A stretch of DNA of 51,615 nt from DASSJF01 sp035934535 (GTDB lineage: Bacteria; Sysuimicrobiota; Sysuimicrobiia; Sysuimicrobiales; Segetimicrobiaceae). The notes beneath the pieces were generated by a model, which saw nothing but the letters and a program-made list of their open reading frames with translations, did not search any database and had not been told where the DNA came from. Of this stretch, positions 41,824 to 49,450 are shown in pieces. The DNA lies in assembly GCA_035934535.1 (NCBI GenBank), contig DASYXS010000058.1, positions 1 through 51,615 of the forward strand, written 5' to 3'. A program made the position numbers and the translations under genes. The first letter of the stretch is position 1. Each line of letters starts with the position of its first letter.

Positions 41824-43062
41824 TCACCCGATCGCGCCGGTCTCCCTGAGCGCCGCGATCTCCGCCGGCGAATAGCCGAGCTCGCCCAGCACCTCGTCGG
41901 TGTGCTGGCCGACCGCCGGCGGGGCGACCTGCGCCGCGGCGCGCCGGCCGTCGATCGCCACCGGCAGATCCACCATCGCAAAGTTCGGAATATCCGGGTG
42001 CGCCACCGGCGTGAGCAGGCCGAGGGCCGCGACCTGGGGGTCCGCCGCGACGTCGGCGAGCGTGCGCACCCGGCTGCACGGCACGCCCTGGGCGAGCAGC
42101 ACCTCCTCCCAGTGCGCCGCGCTCTCGGTGCGAAAGCGCTGTTCCAGGATTTCGTGCAGCTCGTCGCGGTGCGCGACGCGGTCCGCGTTCGTGTGGAACC
42201 GCGGATCGGCGGGCAGACCCGGCAGCCCCAGCACCTCGCACAGCCGCAGCCAGATGCGATTGTTGCCGGCCGCGAGCTGCAGGTGGCCGTCGCGGGTGGC
42301 GAAGCCTTCGTACGGCGCGATCATCGTCGCGGTGGTCCCGACCGGCTTCGGCACCCGCCCCGTGGCGAGATACCCGAGCAGGTGGTAGCCGATCCACGTG
42401 ACGCCGGTGTCGAGCAGGCTCGTCTCGACGTGCGCGCCGCGGCCGGTGCGCTCCCGCGCCAGCAGCGCGCAGACGACGCCGAGCGCCGCCCACATCCCGG
42501 TGCCGTTGTCGACGATCGACGGGCCGGTCCGGAGCGGCCGGCCGCCCGGCTCCCCGGTGAGGCTCATGATGCCGGAGTACGCCTGCAGCACCGGGTCGTA
42601 GCCCGGCCGGTCCTTATGCGGTCCCACGCTGCCGAATGCAGTGATGGTGCAGTAGACGATGCGCGGATTCTCCGCGCTGACGCGCGCGTAGCCGAGGCCG
42701 CGGCGCGCGAGGCTGCCGCGGCGGAAGCTCTCCAACAGCACGTCGCTCCGGCGGGCCATCTTGAGGATCACGTCGCGCCCCTCGTCGCGGTCCAGGTCGA
42801 CCGCGACGCTCTTCTTGTTGCGGTTGAAGGCGAGGAACGTGGTGCTGATGCCGTTCCACGCCGGCGGCCGCCACTCGCGCGTGTCGTCGCCGCCGCCGGG
42901 CCGTTCGACTTTGATCACCTCGGCGCCAAGATCGCCGAGGATCATCGCGCAGTACGGGCCCGCGATGTTGCGGGTCAGGTCGAGGACGCGGAGGCCCCGC
43001 AGCACGCCGCCCGCAGGAGGTCCCGCGTCAGACGGGGGGACCGCATCCCTCCGGGCGGTCAT
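41824..43062 (-). CDS. CaiB/BaiF family CoA-transferase
   Basis: A 412-residue class III CoA-transferase. The N-terminal L-R-G-L-R-V-L-D-L-T-R-N-I-A-G-P-Y-C family motif, the L-G-A-E-V-I-K-V-E-R-P-G and the catalytic-Asp region (G-Y-D-P-V-L-Q-A-Y-S-G near residues 155-165) are clear. It moves CoA from a donor such as succinyl-CoA to a carboxylic acid. ATG 43060-43062 overlaps the MaoC stop by two bases (ATGA); longer frames shadow MaoC. It is the last gene of the acyl-CoA cluster before the Liv operon. Confidence 0.92.
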   Translation of the reverse strand: MTARRDAVPPSDAGPPAGGVLRGLRVLDLTRNIAGPYCAMILGDLGAEVIKVERPGGGDDTREWRPPAWNGISTTFLAFNRNKKSVAVDLDRDEGRDVILKMARRSDVLLESFRRGSLARRGLGYARVSAENPRIVYCTITAFGSVGPHKDRPGYDPVLQAYSGIMSLTGEPGGRPLRTGPSIVDNGTGMWAALGVVCALLARERTGRGAHVETSLLDTGVTWIGYHLLGYLATGRVPKPVGTTATMIAPYEGFATRDGHLQLAAGNNRIWLRLCEVLGLPGLPADPRFHTNADRVAHRDELHEILEQRFRTESAAHWEEVLLAQGVPCSRVRTLADVAADPQVAALGLLTPVAHPDIPNFAMVDLPVAIDGRRAAAQVAPPAVGQHTDEVLGELGYSPAEIAALRETGAIG

Positions 43063-43562
43063 TTCGCCGTCTTCGGCCGCGGCCGCTCGCGCCGCGGGGA
43101 CTGCCCGCGCTTGTAGATCAGGATCGTGCGCTCGAACTCGATCACGACGGTGCCGTCCTGCTTGTAGCCGCGTGTCCGGAATTTCAGAATGCCGACGTTC
43201 GGCCGCGAGCGCGACTCGCGCTTCTCGAGCACCTCGGTCTCCGCGTAGAGCGTATCGCCGACGAAGACCGGCGCCGGCAGCGTCACCTTGTCCCACCCGA
43301 GGTTGGCGAACGCGTTCTCGCTGATGTCGATCACCGACTGGCCGGTCACGAGAGCCAGGGTGAACGCGCTGTTGACGAGCGGCCTGCCGAACTCCGTCTT
43401 CGACGCGTAGGCGTAGTCGAAGTGCACCGGGTTCGTGTTCATGGTCAGGTTGGTGAACCAGACGTTGTCGGTGTCCGTGATCGTGCGCCCGTACGGGTGC
43501 TCGTACACGCTGCCGACCTCGAAATCTTCGAAGAAGCGGCCCTCCGCGACCGTGCGGGTCAT
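43059..43562 (-). CDS. MaoC family hydratase (mesaconyl/itaconyl-CoA hydratase-like)
   Basis: A 167-residue hotdog protein. Family-typical stretches are F-F-E-D-F-E-V-G-S-V-Y-E-H, T-M-N-T-N-P-V-H-F-D near residues 40-50, F-G-R-P-L-V-N-S-A-F-T-L-A-L and N-L-G-W-D-K-V near 88. The catalytic Asp of R-specific enoyl-CoA hydratases is Asn here, as in the subgroup with M-N-T-x-P-x-H-x-D; the histidine is kept. It probably hydrates a C4 or C5 unsaturated acyl-CoA or dicarboxylyl-CoA. It lies 55 bases after the acyl-CoA dehydrogenase. Confidence 0.9.
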   Translation of the reverse strand: MTRTVAEGRFFEDFEVGSVYEHPYGRTITDTDNVWFTNLTMNTNPVHFDYAYASKTEFGRPLVNSAFTLALVTGQSVIDISENAFANLGWDKVTLPAPVFVGDTLYAETEVLEKRESRSRPNVGILKFRTRGYKQDGTVVIEFERTILIYKRGQSPRRERPRPKTAK

Positions 43563-43617
43563 CCAATCCCCCGGTGGTGTGTCGTGCCGGTCGCGGGCAT
43601 CCGCGCCCGGCGGTCTC

Positions 43618-44784
43618 TCAGTACGACTTCGGCAGCCCGAGCACGTGCTGCCCGAGGTAGGCCAGGACGAGGTTGTTCGCGATGGGCGCGACGGTGTAGA
43701 GGCGCGTCTCGCGGAACTTGCGCTCGACGTCGTAATCCGCCGCGAACCCGAACCCGCCGTGGGTGTCGAGGCAGGCATTGGCGGCCTCCCACGCCGCGTC
43801 GGCCGCGAGCAGCTTGGCCATGTTGGCCTCCGCGCCGCACCGTTGTCCACGGTCGAACAGCCACGCCGCCTGAAACCGCACGAGGTGTGCCGCTTCGAGG
43901 TGGGCGTGCGCCAGCGCGAGCGGAAACTGCACGCCCTGGTTGGATCCGATGGGCCGGCCGAACACGACGCGCTCTTTGGCGTACCGCGCCGCGCGCTCGA
44001 CGAACCACCGCCCGTCGCCGATCGACTCCGAGGCGATGAGAATACGCTCCGCGTTCCAGCCGTCGATGATGTAGCGGAAACCGAGGCCTTCCTCGCCGAT
44101 CAGGTTCTCGGCGGGTACCTCGAGGTCGTTGATGAACAGCTCGGTCGAATGGTGGTTGAGCATCAGCCGGATCGGCTTGATCTGGATCGCGCCGCGTTCG
44201 ACGGCCTCCTTGAGATCGACCATGAAGACCGACAGGCCGCGTGTCTTGTCGGTGAGCTGGTCGTACGGCGTCGTCCGCGCGAGCAGCAGCATCAGGTCGG
44301 AGTGCCCGGTCCGCGAGATGAACACCTTCTGGCCGTTCACGACGTAGCGGTCGCCGCGGCGGACCGCGGTCGTCTGGATGCGCGTCGTCTCGGAGCCGAC
44401 CGCGGGCTCCGTCACGCCGAACGCCTGCAGGCGTAGCTCGCCGGAGGCGATGCGCGGCAGCCAGCGCTGCTTCTGCGCATCGCTGCCGTGCCGCAGGAGC
44501 GTCCCCATGATGTACATCTGCGCGTGGCAGGCGCCGGAGTTGCCGCCGGAGCGGTTGACCTCCTCGAGGATGAGCGCCGCCTCGGTGATGCCGAGCCCGG
44601 TCCCGCCGTACGCTTCGGGAATCAGCGCCGCCAGCCACCCGCCCTGGGAGAGCGCTTTGACGAACGCGTCGGGATAGCCGCCGGTGCGGTCGAGTTCGCG
44701 CCAGTACGCGTCAGGATACTGCCGGCACAGCGCGCGGACGCCGTCGACGATCTGCCGCTGGTCGTCGGTCAGCTCGAAGTGCAT
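43618..44784 (-). CDS. Acyl-CoA dehydrogenase
   Basis: A 388-residue FAD enzyme. It shows the N-terminal helical domain, then the F-G-V-T-E-P-A-V-G-S-E-T and G-Q-K-V-F-I-S-R-T-G flavin motifs near residues 125-175. The C-terminal domain has D-T-H-G-G-F-G-F. Where the usual I-Y-E-G-T catalytic glutamate stands, this protein reads L-Y-T-V-A-P-I-A-N-N, a recognised subgroup pattern that must use another base. The start ATG 44782-44784 has GGAGGT just before it. It probably oxidises the acyl-CoA formed by the CoA-transferase. Confidence 0.92.
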   Translation of the reverse strand: MHFELTDDQRQIVDGVRALCRQYPDAYWRELDRTGGYPDAFVKALSQGGWLAALIPEAYGGTGLGITEAALILEEVNRSGGNSGACHAQMYIMGTLLRHGSDAQKQRWLPRIASGELRLQAFGVTEPAVGSETTRIQTTAVRRGDRYVVNGQKVFISRTGHSDLMLLLARTTPYDQLTDKTRGLSVFMVDLKEAVERGAIQIKPIRLMLNHHSTELFINDLEVPAENLIGEEGLGFRYIIDGWNAERILIASESIGDGRWFVERAARYAKERVVFGRPIGSNQGVQFPLALAHAHLEAAHLVRFQAAWLFDRGQRCGAEANMAKLLAADAAWEAANACLDTHGGFGFAADYDVERKFRETRLYTVAPIANNLVLAYLGQHVLGLPKSY

Positions 44785-44877
44785 GGGACCTCCGTGAGCG
44801 TCGCTACCAGCCACTACGAAGAGAATCGGACGTTGTCCTGTCGGCGACGGCGATCGGGTCCCCTCGCGCGTTCCCGG

Positions 44878-45408
44878 TCAGAACACGCCGGCGAGCCCGA
44901 GGAGTCCCGCGACCGCGAACGCCCACAGCGGATTGATGTTGGTCGCGTAGGCCAGCACCGCGGTGCCCGCCGTCACCGCGAACGCCGCGGCGCTGTGGTC
45001 CGCGGCGCGAATCAGAATGAGCGCGCTCGCGGTGATGAGGCCGACCATCACCGGGGTGAGCCCGGCCTGAATCGCCGCGCGCCACCTGCTGCCGCGGATC
45101 CGGCCCCAGACGCGCGCGACGAGGTACGCCAGCGCGGCCGGGGGCAGGCAGATCGCCATCGTCGACACGACGGCGCCGGCCACGCCGGCCGCCTGGAACC
45201 CGATCAGCGTCGCGATAAATGAGTTGGGACCCGGCTCCGCCTGGCTGAGCGCATAGAGGTCGGCGAACTGCCGGTCGGTGATCCACCGCGCGGCTTCCAC
45301 CGCCTCGCGATGGATCTCCGGCAGCACGGTGTTGATGCCGCCAAATCCGAGCAGCGAGACTCCGGCGAAGACGCGCGCGAGCGCGGCCAGCGTGCCGGCC
45401 GCGGTCAT
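44878..45408 (-). CDS. Chromate transporter, short-chain half (second gene)
   Basis: A 176-residue membrane protein, one half of a CHR family transporter. It begins with G-T-L-A-A-L-A-R-V-F-A-G-V-S-L-L-G-F-G-G-I-N-T-V-L-P and carries A-L-S-Q-A-E-P-G-P-N-S-F-I-A-T, the duplicated family motif. About six spans are predicted. Its ATG overlaps the stop of the partner gene by four bases, so the pair works as a two-subunit short-chain CHR transporter. Chromate is known only for some members; sulfate or another oxyanion is possible. Confidence 0.9.
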   Translation of the reverse strand: MTAAGTLAALARVFAGVSLLGFGGINTVLPEIHREAVEAARWITDRQFADLYALSQAEPGPNSFIATLIGFQAAGVAGAVVSTMAICLPPAALAYLVARVWGRIRGSRWRAAIQAGLTPVMVGLITASALILIRAADHSAAAFAVTAGTAVLAYATNINPLWAFAVAGLLGLAGVF

Positions 45409-46022
45409 GCCGTTCGCCGCCAGGCGAGCGCGATGCTGAGCGGCGCCAGCGCAAGCAGCGTCCAGGCGACGGGCCAGCGCAGCAGGCCGACCGCGACGAA
45501 CGCCGCGGCCATCACAGACACCGACGTGCCGGGGCGCTGCCTGACGGCCGGGCGCGCGACGTGCCCGGCGAGCGCAAGGGCGAGCCCCGCAGCGGACGCG
45601 GCGACGCCCGAGAAGACGCCGTGCACGAGGGCGAGGCCGCCGAACCGGGCGTACAGCGAGGCGATCGCGGTGACGATCAGCATCGGCAGCAGCAGCAGGC
45701 CCGCGAGCGCAGCCGCGGCGCCCGGGAGCCCGCGGTACCCCTCGCCGAGCACCGTCGCGAGGTTCACGACATTGGGACCGGGGAGGAACTGGCAGAGAGC
45801 CAGCAGGTCCGCGAACTCTTCCGGGCGCAGCCAGCGCCGGCGTTGAACGAGCATCCGCTGCGCCCAGAACATCGCGCCCCCGAAGGCCGTGCAGCCGACC
45901 AGCAGAAACGCCCAGAAGATCTCGGCGAGTCCGGGCCGCGGCGCTGCCGGAGCCGTGAACGGCTCCAGGGGGACGGGGCGACCGGCCTCGATGACATGGT
46001 CGCCCGCGGTGTGATCGTCCAG
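45405..46022 (-). CDS. Chromate transporter, short-chain half (first gene), start uncertain
   Basis: About 205 residues of the other CHR half, with F-W-A-F-L-L-V-G-C-T-A-F-G-G-A-M-F-W and A-L-C-Q-F-L-P-G-P-N-V-V-N-L-A. No ATG, GTG or TTG stands at a sensible place: the only in-frame ATG (46157) is deep inside the FrnE-like gene. The CTG at 46020-46022 is eight to ten bases after a GGAGG that spans the FrnE-like stop, so it is taken as start. The true start could be another non-standard codon nearby. Confidence 0.8.
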   Translation of the reverse strand: MDDHTAGDHVIEAGRPVPLEPFTAPAAPRPGLAEIFWAFLLVGCTAFGGAMFWAQRMLVQRRRWLRPEEFADLLALCQFLPGPNVVNLATVLGEGYRGLPGAAAALAGLLLLPMLIVTAIASLYARFGGLALVHGVFSGVAASAAGLALALAGHVARPAVRQRPGTSVSVMAAAFVAVGLLRWPVAWTLLALAPLSIALAWRRTA

Positions 46023-46027
46023 CGCGC

Positions 46028-46684
46028 CTATGCCTCCGCGTTCGCGGCCTGCGCGTCCCGGATCGCCGCCGCGATGACCGCGGGATCCTGCGCGCCGGAG
46101 ATCTGGCGGATGCCGTCGATGATGAAGTGCGGCACCCCCTGGATGCCGGACCTCCATGCGCGGTCCTCTTCCGTCCGCACCTCGGCTTCACCGTCGCGGC
46201 CGGCGAGGAGCGCCACCGCGCTTTCGCGCGAAATGCCCGACGCCGCGGCGAGGTCGGCGAGCACGCCGTGATCGCCGACGTTGAAGCCGTCGAGAAAGTA
46301 CGCGCGGAACAACGCCTCCGCGAGCGCGTCCTGCCGGCCGAGCGAATCGGCGAGCCAGAGCAGCCGGTGCGCGTCCAGGGTGTTGGGGGTTCGCTGGATC
46401 CTGTCGAACGCGAACGGGATGCCGACGCTCTCGCCGACGGCCAGCAGGCGCGCGTCCAGCAGCTGCGATCGCTCTAGACTGCCGAACTTGGCGCGGCGAT
46501 AGGCCGCGCGGTCGATGCCTTCGCGGGGCAGGCCCGGGTTGAGCTCATAGGGCTTCCAGGTCACGCGGACATCCGCCGCCCCGCCGGACGGCCCGCTGCG
46601 AACGATCGCGAGGGCCTGCTCGAGGCGGCGCTTGCCGACGAAGCACCAGGGGCAGACGACGTCGGAGACGACTTCGATTCGCAT
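46028..46684 (-). CDS. DsbA-family oxidoreductase (FrnE-like)
   Basis: A 218-residue thioredoxin-fold protein with C-P-W-C near residues 11-14 and no signal peptide, so cytoplasmic. Later motifs N-T-L-D-A-H-R and G-I-Q-G-V-P-H-F-I-I-D-G with cis-proline are those of the FrnE/2-hydroxychromene-2-carboxylate isomerase-like group. FrnE-like proteins act as disulfide oxidoreductases or as isomerases in polyketide and redox stress pathways. It is one base downstream of dienelactone hydrolase and upstream of the chromate transporter genes. Confidence 0.92.
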   Translation of the reverse strand: MRIEVVSDVVCPWCFVGKRRLEQALAIVRSGPSGGAADVRVTWKPYELNPGLPREGIDRAAYRRAKFGSLERSQLLDARLLAVGESVGIPFAFDRIQRTPNTLDAHRLLWLADSLGRQDALAEALFRAYFLDGFNVGDHGVLADLAAASGISRESAVALLAGRDGEAEVRTEEDRAWRSGIQGVPHFIIDGIRQISGAQDPAVIAAAIRDAQAANAEA

Positions 46685-46685
46685 G

Positions 46686-47504
46686 TCAGGCCGCCAGGTG
46701 CCGCGCGAAAAAGGCCAGGGTACGCGCCCAGGCATCGCGCGACGGCCCGATCCGGAACGAGCGGCGCTCGTCGTTGAAGAACGCGTGCGGCGCGCCGGGG
46801 TAGACGTGGTGCTCGAACGGCTTACCGGCCGCCTTCATCGCCTCGGCAAACGCCGGCACACCGTCCGTGATCCGCGGGTCGTCCCCGCCGTAGAAGCCCA
46901 CGACGGGACAGCGGATGTTCTGAATCTGGTCGGCCGGCGGCGCGGCCCCGTAGTAAATGACGGCCGCGGCGAGGGCCGGCTCCGCGCACGCGAGGCGCCC
47001 GGACAGAGCCCCGCCCATGCAGTAGCCGGTCGAGCCGAGGCGGGTGCCTTTGGCGCGCGGGTGCGCCTGAACGTGCCGGACCGCCGCGCGAAGGTCGCCC
47101 ACGTACCGGTCCCAGGGTCGGTTGGGATCGAAGAGCCGTCCCATCGTCTCCTGAAGGGAGGTGCGCCGCGGATCCGCCAGCTTCGCGACGGCCGCGTCGC
47201 GCTCGGCGGGATTCTGCCAGACGGCCGGCGTCACCGTCTCGAAGAACGCCTTGACTGCGGCGATTCGGTCCTGCGACAGCGCGGGCGGGAGGCTGCCGTG
47301 GGAGTACAGCTCCGGCGCGCATGCCAGGTAGCCCGCGGTCGCGAACCGGCGGACGAGATCCTGGATGTGCCCGTCGACGCCCCAGATCTCCATGATGACG
47401 ACGATCGCCGGAAGCGGCTCGTCGCCGCGATCGGGCCACGCCTGGTAGGCGCGCACCCCGGCGCCCTCGGAATCATAAGTCACCCACTCGTCGCGCAGCT
47501 TCAC
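46686..47504 (-). CDS. Dienelactone hydrolase family protein
   Basis: A 272-residue alpha/beta hydrolase with the cysteine nucleophile of this family (G-Y-C-M-G-G), Asp in F-Y-G-G-D-D and His in G-A-P-H-A-F-F. The insertion between residues 85 and 140 (A-L-S-Q-D-R ... R-P-W-D-R-Y) makes it longer than the 235 residues of the archetype. GTG 47502-47504 is taken, with GAGGTGG just upstream; a longer frame would read through the dispersed repeat. It may cleave a lactone ring in an aromatic or organic acid pathway. Confidence 0.88.
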   Translation of the reverse strand: MKLRDEWVTYDSEGAGVRAYQAWPDRGDEPLPAIVVIMEIWGVDGHIQDLVRRFATAGYLACAPELYSHGSLPPALSQDRIAAVKAFFETVTPAVWQNPAERDAAVAKLADPRRTSLQETMGRLFDPNRPWDRYVGDLRAAVRHVQAHPRAKGTRLGSTGYCMGGALSGRLACAEPALAAAVIYYGAAPPADQIQNIRCPVVGFYGGDDPRITDGVPAFAEAMKAAGKPFEHHVYPGAPHAFFNDERRSFRIGPSRDAWARTLAFFARHLAA

Positions 47505-47529
47505 CAAGACCACCTCGTGCCGGCCGACC

Positions 47530-47583
47530 CTGGGCCTGCGGGCGTCTTGGCTCACGCCGTGGGCCCAGAGCCAAAGGCGCGCC
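47530..47583 (-). repeat. 55-bp hairpin-forming dispersed repeat, copy 2
   Basis: Second copy of the repeat at 13562-13616. Minus-strand outer stem CTGGGCC/GGCCCAG and inner stem GGCGT/ACGCC are both exact. TTGGCTC and GAGCCAA can pair as well, which would make a pseudoknot with the outer stem. The stop codon of the small secreted protein lies in this copy. Confidence 0.75.
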
Positions 47584-47899
47584 GGCCACCATGTAATGAA
47601 AGCAGGGTCGATCGAGGACTGTGCGCGTTTGGGTTCGACCCGGCGCGGGCGAATCCCCCGAACGGCGACCCAACGCGAACCACCCATCGCCCGCGCGACG
47701 CGTCGTGACCGGCGATCCAGACCCAGCCGGGTCCCGGCGCGATCCCGATGACCTCGACCGGCGCCGCGGGCGGCACTCCCGGTGCGAGCACGAGGTTGAG
47801 ATCGACCTGCACCTCGGCGCGTCCCGGAGCCGGACTGATCCCTACCACCACTGCGCTTCCGAGTGTGACGAGGAGTGCGAACGCTGCGATCCGTCCCAC
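47552..47899 (-). CDS. Small secreted YXWGXW-like protein, 3' end formed by repeat
   Basis: A 115-residue protein starting with GTG. An N-terminal Sec signal (A-L-L-V-T-L-G-S-A-V-V-V-G-I-S) is followed by V-I-G-I-A-P-G-P-G-W-V-W-I-A-G-H-D ... G-R-W-V-V-R-V-G, like the tryptophan-rich units of YXWGXW-type exported proteins, but only one unit is present. The last 30 residues look unstructured and the final ten are encoded by the dispersed repeat, which supplies the stop. It may be a truncated member. Ribosome site weak. Confidence 0.6.
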   Translation of the reverse strand: MGRIAAFALLVTLGSAVVVGISPAPGRAEVQVDLNLVLAPGVPPAAPVEVIGIAPGPGWVWIAGHDASRGRWVVRVGSPFGGFARAGSNPNAHSPRSTLLSLHGGRRAFGSGPTA

Positions 47900-47935
47900 G
47901 GATCCGCAGAAGGGCGACGAAACGACGCGGCGCCG

Positions 47936-49447
47936 TTATGCCGAAGCGAGCACCGCGTCGACCGCGGCCTCGAGTTTGGCGCGCGACTCCTCGAGATGCC
48001 GCCGGGCCGCGGCGACCTCGCCGTCGTCGCGCGCGAGCCGGGCGCGATACTCATCGATCTGCCGGCGGGCTTCTTCCGGCGCCGGGCCGCCGTAGAGCGT
48101 CCGGCTCTTGACGAAGTGTTCCGGATCGAGCGCGCGGCGGAGGCTCTCCTTGCCGAGGTGCACGGGCTCGCCCATGTATTCGACCGCGGCCTCGTCGAGC
48201 AGCTCCGGCGTCACGTCGCCCGGGCCGAAGCCGCGCTCGTATCCGTAGCGGACGACAATGCCGACGATCTGATGCGCGGTCCGCCAGGGCATGTTCTTGT
48301 CGCGCACGAGCGCCCCGGCGATATCCGTCGCCTGCGCCCAGAATTCTCCGGCCCGGCGGCGCAACAGCTTGGTGTTCCACCGCACCTCCGGCATCAGCTG
48401 CCGCCACCATTTGAGGTCCCGGACCGTGTCGTCGAACAACCGCCACAGCAGCTCGCCGGCATACTGCCGCTCGAGCGCGGGCACGCCGGTGGGGCCCTTG
48501 TCCACGTGGAATCCGACGACGAGCGCGCCGAGGCTCAGCGAGGCCACGCCCTTGACGTACTGAGGCCCGTATGGGTTCTTCTTCTGCATCATGATGCTGC
48601 TCGTGCCGCAGAACCGGTCCGGGATGGCGACCGTCCCGAACTCCGACGTGCTCCACAGCACGATGTCGTCGGCCCACCGGCCGACGCTGTTGTTCAACAC
48701 GGCGAGGAAACAGAAGGCCTCGAGCGAGACGTCGCCGGTCTGGATCGCGTCGAACGTGTTGCGGATCGGCTGATCGAAGCCGAGGAGCTCGGACGTCCGG
48801 TGCCGGTTCAGCGGAAAGTCCGACCCGGCCATGATCGCCGCGCCGGCGGGACTCTGGTTCGTCCGCCGGTACAGCGCGAAGCCGCGCTCGAAGTCCCGCT
48901 CCAGCACCGCGGCGGATGCGATCAGATAGTGGGCCAGCGTGATCGGCTGACCGTGCTGCCCGAACGTGTAGCCCGGCATGATCGTCTCGACGTGCCCCGC
49001 CGCCATCGCCAGGAACGTCTCGCGCACCCGGTTGATCTCGCCGAGCACCTCGAGCACGCGGTCGCGCTGGGGGATGCGGCGGGAGATCGCGCCGAGGTCG
49101 CCGGAGCTGCGCCCGAGGTGGATGCGGCCGCCGACCTCCTCGCCGAGCCGGCGGATCAGCATCTGCTCGCCGGAGTGGTTGCCCCCGCCGACACGCAGCC
49201 GGACCTTCTCGGTACCCTCCTGCTCGGACTCGCGGAGAACGGAGAGCATCGCCGCGGCGTCGGCCTTCGGAATCAGGTTCTCCTCGGCGAGCATCACGAG
49301 ATGCGCCTTGTCGAACGCGTGCACCGAGTACAGGGTCTTGAGGACCCGGTCGCTGCGGTGCTCCTCGACGTCGGGGAGGACGTCCTCGTCGAGGCGAATG
49401 CCCGCGTTTCGAAAGCCGCGATACTCCGACGACCGCTGCTTGCGCAT
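47936..49447 (-). CDS. Argininosuccinate lyase-like protein (fumarase/aspartase superfamily)
   Basis: A 503-residue helical lyase. The superfamily signature appears as C-G-T-S-S-I-M-M-Q-K-K-N-P near residues 283-295, with the usual serine-rich loop. The N-terminal G-N-H-S-G-E region replaces the typical D-V-H of argininosuccinate lyase; H-L-G-R-S-S-G-D follows near residue 110. Such differences, and the neighbours, speak for a substrate other than argininosuccinate, possibly an N-substituted aspartate or a tricarballylate-like compound. It starts three bases after the MmgE/PrpD gene and is part of the operon with a peptide-type permease. Confidence 0.88.
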   Translation of the reverse strand: MRKQRSSEYRGFRNAGIRLDEDVLPDVEEHRSDRVLKTLYSVHAFDKAHLVMLAEENLIPKADAAAMLSVLRESEQEGTEKVRLRVGGGNHSGEQMLIRRLGEEVGGRIHLGRSSGDLGAISRRIPQRDRVLEVLGEINRVRETFLAMAAGHVETIMPGYTFGQHGQPITLAHYLIASAAVLERDFERGFALYRRTNQSPAGAAIMAGSDFPLNRHRTSELLGFDQPIRNTFDAIQTGDVSLEAFCFLAVLNNSVGRWADDIVLWSTSEFGTVAIPDRFCGTSSIMMQKKNPYGPQYVKGVASLSLGALVVGFHVDKGPTGVPALERQYAGELLWRLFDDTVRDLKWWRQLMPEVRWNTKLLRRRAGEFWAQATDIAGALVRDKNMPWRTAHQIVGIVVRYGYERGFGPGDVTPELLDEAAVEYMGEPVHLGKESLRRALDPEHFVKSRTLYGGPAPEEARRQIDEYRARLARDDGEVAAARRHLEESRAKLEAAVDAVLASA

Positions 49448-49450
49448 CTT

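Noticed and set aside
39841..43116. A plus-strand open frame of about 1,091 codons
   Set aside because: Antisense to LivH, the binding protein and the CoA-transferase; same low-complexity composition and no ribosome site.
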